Positions 26,799 to 33,735 of a DNA stretch of 64,000 bases are shown here, piece after piece. The stretch lies in assembly GCA_029210265.1 (NCBI GenBank), contig JARGNP010000006.1, positions 1 to 64,000 on the forward strand. The letters are read 5' to 3'. Origin of the DNA: Legionellaceae bacterium. GTDB taxonomy: Bacteria; Pseudomonadota; Gammaproteobacteria; Legionellales; Legionellaceae. Both the position numbers and the translations under genes were made by a program. The notes under the pieces were generated by a model. The model saw only the letters and a list, made by a program, of their open reading frames with translations, was not told the DNA's origin and made no database searches. Each line of letters opens with the position of its first letter. The first letter of the stretch is position 1.

Positions 26799-26929
26799 GA
26801 ATGGACTCTTAGGCTTAGTACGTGTGTAATCTAGTTTGATGTGTCCAAACGAACTCGTCAAGATGTATAGATATTGTGCCATTCAGGGGCAGTCTGTTTC
26901 CTCAAAGACTTATCGAAAAAAGACAGCTC

Positions 26930-26975
26930 AATTTATAACCGGCCAAACACTGCGCGTGGATGGCGGGCGGAGTTT
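26930..26975 (+). repeat. folM 3'-end direct repeat, second copy
   Basis: Same orientation as 24923-24968, 45 of 46 bases identical, with no coding role here. It marks the right edge of the segment carrying the repeat protein gene, as expected if that gene was inserted at the folM 3' end. Confidence 0.9.
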
Positions 26976-27465
26976 AAATTAATTGAGATAGAAATGTTTT
27001 GATAGGTACAATATGTATTTTATCTAAAGTAAATAAATCCATATCGCTGTATTCCATATCGAATGCGAGTTGGAAGGCATGGGGCGTGTTTAATAGCTCT
27101 TGAAAAAATCTTAGGTTATCACTGAGGGGTTGCTTCACACTGGACTTTACTTCGGTTAAAAACCAAGGTTTATTTTCTTTCGTTCGCTGCACGCCAGGGA
27201 AGGCTGAAAGCCGAGGCGTGTAGTCCGAGATAGCCCGAGATTTTTTTAATCAGCCCGGAGGGATGTTAAAAAAATCTTTAGAGGGCGTAGAGTCATTGTG
27301 GAAGACATTTTTCCTGTCGCGTAGCGAAAAAATGTCGGACGCAGGACAGTCGAGGCCAAAATACTGCTCACGTTAGCGAGTTGATTTCGGGGACTTGGAA
27401 GTCCCGGAATCTTTCACGAGGTAGTGAGTCTCTTGACTAAAAAATCAACTGAAATCGTCTAATCA
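26974..27465 (-). pseudogene. DUF4143-type ATPase gene remnant, split by 251-bp element copy A
   Basis: The piece at 26974-27184 reads KENKPWFLTEVKSS, then FFQELLNTPHAFQLAF and a stop, matching the C-terminal nuclease-like DUF4143 domain of AAA proteins. Removing the 251-bp element exactly joins it to VDFL on the far side, giving VDFLVTKENKPWFLTEVKSS, the conserved motif of the domain. Nine codons further upstream the frame hits TAG and homology fades, so the gene was already a 3' fragment. The outer limit is approximate. Confidence 0.7.
27185..27435 (+). mobile_element. 251-bp structured element, copy A
   Basis: Appears identical over 251 bp to copies at 29315 and 39385. Internal dyads (element offsets): CACGCC 6-11 / GGCGTG 31-36 enclosing GGCT/AGCC; a perfect 12-bp stem AGATTTTTTTAA 54-65 / 82-93; GACATTTTTC 120-129 / GAAAAAATGTC 142-152; GGGACTT 206-212 / AAGTCCC 215-221. 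No terminal inverted repeats and no target duplication are seen, and no protein is encoded. The preceding tetranucleotide is CGTT. Confidence 0.9.
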
Positions 27466-27631
27466 TGAGCTCTGTTTGAATTGGTCGCGACTAACTCAAA
27501 GTCTAGTGCTTTTTTGACGGTTATTCAAGATTATGTATTTTTATAAAGGAGTCAGAACATGCGCGCGCATTAGTGTTTGTTATTGAGTCACTGTGATATA
27601 ATAGAAACCTTTCCTTGGTTCAGGAAATATT
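27436..27631. promoter_or_regulatory. Upstream region of LRR gene with TATAAT -10 candidate
   Basis: Apart from the gene remnant at its left end this stretch is non-coding. A perfect TATAAT lies at 27597-27602, 30 nt before the LRR gene start, in TGTGATATAATAG; no strong -35 hexamer is at the usual distance. A GCGCGCGC run is at about 27561. Confidence 0.5.
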
Positions 27632-28555
27632 ATGCCACTACTTAATACAACTTATGTTGCCGACAATATTAACGATGCCATTGCCTACGTAGCCACAAAT
27701 AACCCTGCGTGCACGACGCTTAATTTAAGCAATAAGCATTTAAGGGATCCCGACGTGATACGTCTGTGTGAGGCGCTTGCTCAAAATACCCATATTAATT
27801 TATTGGATCTATCGGGTAATTTCATTGGCTGTGAAGGTGCTGTCGCGCTTGCTCAAATTACCACTATCACCTCATTGGATTTATCGTTTAATGGAATCGG
27901 TGAGGATGGCGCTGTCGCACTTGCCGCAAATACAACACTTAAGTTATTGAATCTAGGGCGTAATGCGATAGAAACGGGAGGTACTGCCGCGTTTGCTGAC
28001 AATACCGCGATTATATCACTTGATGTATCGTGTAATGATCTATGCGATGAAGCCGCTTTTGTACTTGCATATAACGATACGATTGAGTCATTGGATATCA
28101 GCGGCAATAACATAAGTGATGAAGGGGCTGGCGAGATTGCTGGCAGAAATACGACGCTTAAGTCATTGAATATGGCAAACAATTATCTATCCGATGAAGG
28201 TGCTAAATATTTTGAAAACACCCTGCTTGAGTCACTGAATGTCGAGGGCAATGATATCAGTGATGAGCAATTACTTATGCTCAATCAAGCGATTAAGAAC
28301 AACAGAGAGCGGCCCTATGTTTTTGCTTGCATGAAAAAAACAGAGCAAGGTTTGGTAACTTCTATGCCCATTGATATGTTTCAGGAAATTACCTCGTTCT
28401 TGGTTACAGACAAAGAAGTACTTGATAATCTTCGAAATTTTGCAAGCCCAAGGTTTTTCCAAAACGCCGCGGCACCACAAGAGCAAGCAAAAAGAGCGCT
28501 TGAATCTTCAAGCAGTAAAGATGAGCCCGCGGCTAAAAAACCGCGTATGGGCTAA
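27632..28555 (+). CDS. LRR protein with F-box-like segment and nuclear-localisation-like tail; candidate effector
   Basis: 307 residues. Eight leucine-rich repeats of ~24 residues (ribonuclease-inhibitor style, for example IESLDISGNNISDEGAGEIA) cover ~25-225. Residues ~245-277 read MPIDMFQEITSFLVTDKEVL and on, resembling an F-box (L/MPxxxxxxIxSFL). The tail has KR (287-288), a 13-residue spacer and KKPR (302-305), a bipartite nuclear-localisation pattern. There is no signal peptide. In Legionella, F-box and LRR proteins delivered by Dot/Icm recruit host ubiquitin ligase; the same is inferred here. It lies in the folM-lpoA hotspot. LRRs are certain, the F-box and NLS are suggestive. Confidence 0.8.
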   Translation: MPLLNTTYVADNINDAIAYVATNNPACTTLNLSNKHLRDPDVIRLCEALAQNTHINLLDLSGNFIGCEGAVALAQITTITSLDLSFNGIGEDGAVALAANTTLKLLNLGRNAIETGGTAAFADNTAIISLDVSCNDLCDEAAFVLAYNDTIESLDISGNNISDEGAGEIAGRNTTLKSLNMANNYLSDEGAKYFENTLLESLNVEGNDISDEQLLMLNQAIKNNRERPYVFACMKKTEQGLVTSMPIDMFQEITSFLVTDKEVLDNLRNFASPRFFQNAAAPQEQAKRALESSSSKDEPAAKKPRMG

Positions 28556-28594
28556 TATCTGGCTTTGAATGCGACGTTTGTTTATAACGACGTA

Positions 28595-28670
28595 GCAACA
28601 CCGTGCTCAATTTTTCCAAATGAAAGAATACGCGAAATTCAGTGGTTGGGTGTTAAATAAAGCGTACAGG
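28595..28670 (+). repeat. Diverged duplicate of the lpoA 3' end
   Basis: 76 bp matching 30291-30366 (the C-terminal ~26 codons of lpoA on the opposite coding strand) with about 8 differences, ungapped and in the same orientation. The pair flanks 28671-30290, which contains the interrupted hypothetical gene. Confidence 0.88.
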
Positions 28671-28721
28671 CGGCCTATATACCTAACATCATTCAAAATG
28701 CGAGGTCTGTTTTCACACGTT

Positions 28722-28802
28722 GTCGTTGCGAGCGAAGCGCGGCAACCCAGTTTTTATTTTAATATTTTAACCCCTAGTTTGCTTCGCTCTGCTCGCAACG
28801 AC
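28722..28802. repeat. Near-palindromic repeat with GTCGTTGCGAGC arms
   Basis: Left arm GTCGTTGCGAGCGAAGCG and right arm CGCTCTGCTCGCAACGAC are nearly perfect inverted repeats about 45 bp apart. The arms resemble the GTCATTGCGAG motif of dispersed palindromic repeats in many intracellular bacteria, and a related motif occurs in the 58-bp repeats at 11.3 and 11.9 kb. Probably a small non-autonomous element. Confidence 0.65.
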
Positions 28803-29014
28803 GGCATAAAAAAGACAATTTCATTGATGATGAGGATATAAAAAAAACATGGTGAGCTGACATGGATTGCTCAAGTGGCTAAAGTATCATGGTATGGTGG
28901 CCTTTATGCTATGCCTGTTGAAATTATGGAGCATTCTTAGGGCTGAGCAAGATAATAAAGGCCATATTGCTGTTGATGATTCGCTCAGTGGTTCAGGTTG
29001 ATCTTGCGCAGCAA

Positions 29015-30078
29015 TTAACGAAGCGCGACGAACTCTGCCTCATCACCCTCAGAAGATGGATGTGATGCAGCAGAATATCCAATAACACCAAGTCCTAATA
29101 AACAAGCACCTGCAATAGCAAGTCCAGGGAGAGGAAGTAGTAATCCGACCACAAGCATGGCACCTCCTACTGTAGCTATACCGCTTAGGATTTTAAAATA
29201 AAGATTCCAGTCAGTAGTATTTTCAATAGGATTATGTGTATTTTCTGGAAGCAATTCTTCTTTTGATGAAGATGCCTTTTTCTGCGTGTCCGTAAAAAAA
29301 CCAGGTATTACCTCCGCTGCACGCCAGGGAAGGCTGAAAGCCGAGGCGTGTAGTCCGAGATAGCCCGAGATTTTTTTAATCAGCCCGGAGGGATGTTAAA
29401 AAAATCTTTAGAGGGCGTAGAGTCATTGTGGAAGACATTTTTCCTGTCGCGTAGCGAAAAAATGTCGGACGCAGGACAGTCGAGGCCAAAATACTGCTCA
29501 CGTTAGCGAGTTGATTTCGGGGACTTGGAAGTCCCGGAATCTTTCACGAGGTAGTGAGTCTCTTGTGCGGAGCTGTTGACAGGCGTGTTAACTTCTTCTT
29601 GCTTTTTTTCGGTGGTCTGGTATAGCGTGCTTGAACTTGATTCTATTGCGTTAACTTCTGTTGAGTTTTCCTTGATATGACTGGATGTTTCTTGCTCGGC
29701 TGCCAGTCTAGCTTCTTCTTCAGCTCTATCCTGAGCTGTTATAACAAAGGGCTCGTTTTCTGCTGTCTGTTGATAGATTTTATATTCCTCAGACTTGAGT
29801 ATCTCGCCTAACCTGTATTCAAACGTAGACAGTCCTTGTTTTTTAAGTGCGTTGATCTCAGACAGGGCTTCATCATAGAACTCTTTATTTTGTTTGTCTT
29901 GCTGTGCGAGTTCAGTCCTTTTTCTTGCCAGGTTGTCAAGAAAGTTAACGTCATGTTTGAGGGAAGCAAACGGAAGGTTTTGAGGTTTTTGTTTGATTCC
30001 ATCTATTGTAGCCAATGCATCTATAAGCGTTGAGATATATTGTTCTTGTGACATTTTATGGTCTTCTGATGAATGCAT
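29015..30078 (-). pseudogene. Hypothetical gene interrupted by 251-bp element copy B
   Basis: Exact removal of 29315-29565 joins two open segments in frame (...NTPVNSSA then EVIPGFFTDTQ...), giving a 270-residue protein. It has a polar coiled N-terminus (KMSQEQYISTLIDALATIDG, EIN ALKKQG region), a Glu/Ala- and Ser-rich middle, a C-terminal hydrophobic hairpin (FKILSGIATVGGAMLVVGLL, then LAIAGACLLGLGVIGYSAAS) and an acidic end. Start 30078 is chosen because GAGG lies 6 nt upstream. As it stands, translation ends 21 codons into the element. Function is unknown; a C-terminal membrane hairpin is common among secreted effectors. Confidence 0.75.
29315..29565 (+). mobile_element. 251-bp structured element, copy B
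   Basis: Same sequence and window orientation as copy A (27185), but lying antisense within a gene read leftward. The preceding tetranucleotide is CCTC. Removing exactly 251 bp restores the gene frame; no flanking duplication is present. Confidence 0.92.
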
Positions 30079-30277
30079 AGGATACCTCGTCATGCTAAAA
30101 AAAGTTATACTCTATTTTAACGATTATTATTTTCTAGTGAGCAGTAAACGCTGTAATACAACTGGATTTAAATTTATCTATTTATCTATAAGAGATGCGT
30201 GAGTATAAAGCAACAATAAGGTTTCTTCAAGAACATCAAGTGTAAATTTGCAACTATCCCCGGGTGGTTTTTATACT
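30079..30277. other. Non-coding, AT-rich upstream region of the interrupted gene
   Basis: No gene seen. It contains the ribosome site and probable promoter region of the leftward interrupted gene and the downstream trailer of lpoA, including GGTGGTTTTTATACTTTA near 30265. No clear terminator hairpin is evident. Confidence 0.4.
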
Positions 30278-32098
30278 TTAAAGCGGCGTCGCAACACCTT
30301 GATTAATTTTTCCAAATGAAAGAATACGTGAAATCCGGTGGTTGGGTGTTAAATAAAGCGTACCGGTTTCGTTGCCCATACCGAGTGCGGGGAAGAGCTG
30401 AAGGGCGTTCAGTTCGGTTCCAAGCGTATAACTGTCCATGCCTATCGCGTACAGGCGACTGTAGCTGTTAAAGCGCTCAGACCAATTTCGATGCCCCATG
30501 TTGGGGTGTGATAAAACCCAGGGCATGTCACAAAATGTGACGCCGTTTAGGTCGCGGTCGGCCACGGTGTTCTCTGTGCCTGCGTATACGCTTGATGTCC
30601 CATAAACAGGGACTTTTCCTGCGTAATAATATCTAAGTAGCGGCATGATTTGACGTGCCTGAGATGGGTAGGCGAGTAAAAATATCACATCGAAATCTTC
30701 GCGGCGAAGCGGTGTGCGTTCGATATCGGGATCTTTGGCTAAAGCTTTGAGTTGTTCTTTTCGTTCTTTGTCGGATACAGCTTGTAATAACTCACGAACC
30801 GATTCGTTGAGATTTGCTTTGTTATTTGGATCAAAACGAAGGGTATCAACGATTTGACCACGAAGGCCTCGCCACTCACTGGAGAACGCGCGGAGAGTTT
30901 TATTTCCCCAGTTACCTGTAGGAGCAATGATTAATGTACGTGAAAAGCCAGCTTGGCGTGCTTTACTCGCCACTTGACGCGCTTCGTTTGGAGGTGAGAG
31001 CCCGAACTGGAAGGCATGGTCTTGTGTGTGCGTCGGAACGTTGTTGAGTAACAGCGTTGGAACAGGGTGTGATATTGATGCCACGGCTTTAACATCGGGT
31101 TTGGATAGTGGTCCAACCACATAGTCAGCGCCCGCTGTAATCGCTTGATGATAAGCTTTGGTGGCACCTAAACGATGAGTGTCATATAAGCGAACGGTTG
31201 TGGAGGTGGCTGAATCATGTGCACGGAAGGCGGCCATAAAACCATCTTGAACGGCATGGCCTGGGCCTGACAAGGGGCCTGACAGCGGTAAGATTAATGC
31301 AATATGTTTTGGCTTATTGTACAAACGTCCTTGCATACTATCGAGCGATGAGGGCAGTAAGCTACGCGCAGGGTGGTTTGGGTATTGTTGTTGCCATTGC
31401 TTTAATTTTTTAAGCATTTTGTTAGGATACGCCGAGTCTTGTCGTGCGATAAGCGCAAGCTCCATCCAGCCACTTAATTCAGAGCCTGGGGGTGTTTCAA
31501 TCACCAAGGTGTTGAGCTCGGCAATCGGCAGGCTTGTGAGTGTTACCCATAGAGCACGACGGTTGTTTGCGCGCGAGGCCTCGTCGGGAAGAATTTTATC
31601 TAATTTAATACGTTCGTTAATCGATTCGAGTGATTTGCCTAAGGCTTTGTAGGCATCGGCTAAAAGCTCATGAAACTGCGCTTGCTCATACAGCGGCAGT
31701 TGGTCTGCGTGGCGAACCATTGCTAAGCGGTTAAGCGCTGTACGTGGGCGCTTACGCAATAAATTGATTTTTGCAATGAGTAGATTTTTTTTGTCGGCTT
31801 GAACTGAAGATGCTGGTTTTATTTGTGCTAGAATGCTGTTTGCATCTTGCCATCTGCCTTCGTCAACCCAACGGCCGGCAGCAAGCAGAAGCAGTGCTTG
31901 CTTTTCTTCACCGATATGATTGTTAGCGAGTGCAATGTAAGCTTCTGCGGGCATGGTATAAGGGCTACCCAGCGGTCGACCACCTAATTGATTGGGATTG
32001 ATCGCCGTGCATTGCACGAGCAGGCCAAAACAAGCTATAACTAGAGCTAATTTAAGATAGTTTAGATAATAATTTAGATAATTTAATCGCGCGCGCAT
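30278..32098 (-). CDS. lpoA: LpoA-like lipoprotein activator of penicillin-binding protein
   Basis: A 606-residue outer-membrane lipoprotein (signal region LKLALVIACFGLLVQC, lipobox LVQC near residue 30). An N-terminal TPR-like helical domain (~40-250) is followed by a periplasmic-binding-protein-like LppC domain starting HIALILPLSGPLSGPGHAVQ near 265. In Escherichia coli LpoA stimulates PBP1a. It is divergent from rsmI with 41 nt between starts, the same arrangement as yraM/yraL. Its last ~26 codons have a diverged duplicate at 28595. Identification is firm at family level. Confidence 0.9.
   Translation of the reverse strand: MRARLNYLNYYLNYLKLALVIACFGLLVQCTAINPNQLGGRPLGSPYTMPAEAYIALANNHIGEEKQALLLLAAGRWVDEGRWQDANSILAQIKPASSVQADKKNLLIAKINLLRKRPRTALNRLAMVRHADQLPLYEQAQFHELLADAYKALGKSLESINERIKLDKILPDEASRANNRRALWVTLTSLPIAELNTLVIETPPGSELSGWMELALIARQDSAYPNKMLKKLKQWQQQYPNHPARSLLPSSLDSMQGRLYNKPKHIALILPLSGPLSGPGHAVQDGFMAAFRAHDSATSTTVRLYDTHRLGATKAYHQAITAGADYVVGPLSKPDVKAVASISHPVPTLLLNNVPTHTQDHAFQFGLSPPNEARQVASKARQAGFSRTLIIAPTGNWGNKTLRAFSSEWRGLRGQIVDTLRFDPNNKANLNESVRELLQAVSDKERKEQLKALAKDPDIERTPLRREDFDVIFLLAYPSQARQIMPLLRYYYAGKVPVYGTSSVYAGTENTVADRDLNGVTFCDMPWVLSHPNMGHRNWSERFNSYSRLYAIGMDSYTLGTELNALQLFPALGMGNETGTLYLTPNHRISRILSFGKINQGVATPL
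30291..30366 (+). repeat. lpoA 3'-end repeat, parental copy
   Basis: The 76 bp inside lpoA, near its stop codon, that are duplicated with about 89 percent identity at 28595-28670 in direct orientation. Confidence 0.88.
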
Positions 32099-32139
32099 GA
32101 GCGTGTAACCCCTCGGACACAGACGTATCAGGATAAACC

Positions 32140-32997
32140 ATGACGCATTTTACCGCAAGCACCACCGGCACGCTTTACGTGGTAGCAACCCCCATTGGCA
32201 ATCGAGATGATATTACATTACGTGCGCTTGAAATCTTAAAGCATGTAGATAGTATTGCGGCTGAAGATACGCGGCATTCCCGGCCTTTTCTGACTGCTTT
32301 AGGTATTCAAAAGCCGTTGATATCACTGCATGCACACAACGAGTCGACTGAAAGTACGCGTTTAGTTGAGCAGCTCAAGCAAGGCCAAAATATTGCGCTT
32401 ATTAGTGATGCAGGTACGCCGTTGATTCGCGATCCAGGTTATCCATTGGTGAAGAAAGCGCGAGATAAAGGCATTAATGTGGTGCCGATTCCTGGGGCAT
32501 GTGCCTTGATTGCGGCTTTATCAGCGGCTGGTGTGCCTACAGATATTTTTACGTTTGCGGGTTTTTTACCGGCAACCATGGCCGCGCGTCGAACAGCACT
32601 TGAGGGATTTAAAGCGGCATTACAACATACGATTGTGTTTTATGAGTCAACGCATCGCCTGCAAGCCTGCCTTGATGATATGCTCGAAGTGTTTGGTGAT
32701 GCATGTGAAATCGTATTGGCCAAAGAACTCACTAAGACGTTTGAAACGTTTGTTACAGGTAGTATTCCTGAGGTTCAAGCTTGGATTTTAGAGGATATGT
32801 CACGTAAAAAAGGTGAGTTTGTTGTGATTTTACCGCCACGTGTTTGCTTTGAACAAGCCGGTGAGCATGATGCATGCTTAGAGGTGCTCTTAGCCGAGCT
32901 TCCGGTGAAACAAGCGGTTAAATTGGCTGTGAAATTAACAGGCGCAAATCGTAATGTATTGTATCCACGTGCGCTTGAATTACAGAAAAAAATATAA
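32140..32997 (+). CDS. rsmI: 16S rRNA 2'-O-ribose C1402 methyltransferase
   Basis: Methylates the ribose of C1402 in the decoding centre. The 285 residues show the tetrapyrrole-methylase-fold signature TLYVVATPIGNRDDITLRAL (~12-31), AAEDTRHSR, LISDAGTPLIRDPGYPLV (~88-105), FYESTHRL and KKGEFVVIL. Length and motifs match the family. It is divergently paired with lpoA. The short AT repeats TATAAAATATAAAATATA follow the stop. Confidence 0.97.
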   Translation: MTHFTASTTGTLYVVATPIGNRDDITLRALEILKHVDSIAAEDTRHSRPFLTALGIQKPLISLHAHNESTESTRLVEQLKQGQNIALISDAGTPLIRDPGYPLVKKARDKGINVVPIPGACALIAALSAAGVPTDIFTFAGFLPATMAARRTALEGFKAALQHTIVFYESTHRLQACLDDMLEVFGDACEIVLAKELTKTFETFVTGSIPEVQAWILEDMSRKKGEFVVILPPRVCFEQAGEHDACLEVLLAELPVKQAVKLAVKLTGANRNVLYPRALELQKKI

Positions 32998-33025
32998 AAT
33001 ATAAAATATAAGGGGTTGATGAGGC

Positions 33026-33697
33026 ATGAGGATGCGTTGGCGTGTGTTCGTTGTGGTTGGGTTGATGAGTTCGTTGGCGTTCGCGAACTTAGGAGGTGTC
33101 GTTACGCAAGAAGACGATGCGCGTTGGCCAAAGGCTGAAATACCTTATATTATTGATGCGACGTTGCCGCAAGCGAATCGTATAGCGCTGCAGCAAGCTA
33201 TGAACGTGTGGCAAAACGAGACGTTGGTACGCTTTATTGAAATAACCCCTCAAAATCAGATGCTGTATGCAGATTATGCGCGATTTATGCCGGCACCAGG
33301 ACAAACATGTGACTCGGACGTAGGGCGGCAGGGTGGAGAGCAGGTTGTGATGCTTGCGCCGCGCTGTCATACCATGTTGAGCGCGCATGAGCTTGGGCAC
33401 TTGATCGGTTTATGGCATGAGCAGTCGCGCTCCGATCGTGATACGTATGTTGAAATTCTATGGGAAAATATACGCGAAGAGCATTATTCGAACTTTAATC
33501 GACGCGATCGTGAAGGACAAAATGAGGGTGCGTATGATTATGATTCCATCATGCATTATTCAGGACGTGCGTTTAGTAAAAATGGACTTCCAACGATTAT
33601 TCCGCATGATAAATCGGCCGTGATTGGCCAGCGTGACCATTTGAGTAAGGGGGATATTGAAGCCGTAAATACACTGTATTCCATGAAAAATTACTGA
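33026..33697 (+). CDS. Secreted astacin-family (M12A) zinc metalloprotease
   Basis: 223 residues with a signal peptide (VFVVVGLMSSLAFANL) and essentially only an astacin domain. The extended zinc motif HELGHLIGLWHE (HExxHxxGxxHE, ~125-136) is complete, followed by SRSDRDTYVEILWENI and the Met-turn SIMHYSGRAF (~183-192). Astacins are common in animals and rare in bacteria; Legionella LegP is a Dot/Icm-delivered astacin-like protein. Start may be 33026 or ATG 33032. It lies between rsmI and pepN. Likely cuts host proteins, which is inference. Confidence 0.9.
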   Translation: MRMRWRVFVVVGLMSSLAFANLGGVVTQEDDARWPKAEIPYIIDATLPQANRIALQQAMNVWQNETLVRFIEITPQNQMLYADYARFMPAPGQTCDSDVGRQGGEQVVMLAPRCHTMLSAHELGHLIGLWHEQSRSDRDTYVEILWENIREEHYSNFNRRDREGQNEGAYDYDSIMHYSGRAFSKNGLPTIIPHDKSAVIGQRDHLSKGDIEAVNTLYSMKNY

Positions 33698-33735
33698 TGA
33701 ATTATTAAGACGAATTAAGCATGCGCGAGGTGGAT

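Larger units (their letters stand above)
28556..29014. repeat. Accessory non-coding stretch with gene-end copy and remnants
   Basis: No intact gene. It holds a diverged copy of the lpoA 3' end (28595-28670), a near-palindromic repeat (28722-28802) and a short frame reading KKHGELTWIAQVA near 28846 that resembles FolM KKHGEPKWIAEAV, possibly a remnant of another folM end. The rest shows nothing recognisable. Confidence 0.6.

Noticed and set aside
27185-27435. Group I intron interpretation of the 251-bp element
   Set aside because: Size and exact frame restoration are compatible and a TAGTC-like core is present, but the element is antisense to two of its three host genes, and P, Q, R and S core elements could not be laid out.
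29503-30093. Stand-alone 196-residue protein
   Set aside because: Its last ~21 codons are element sequence, and the true C-terminus lies beyond the element at 29015-29314.
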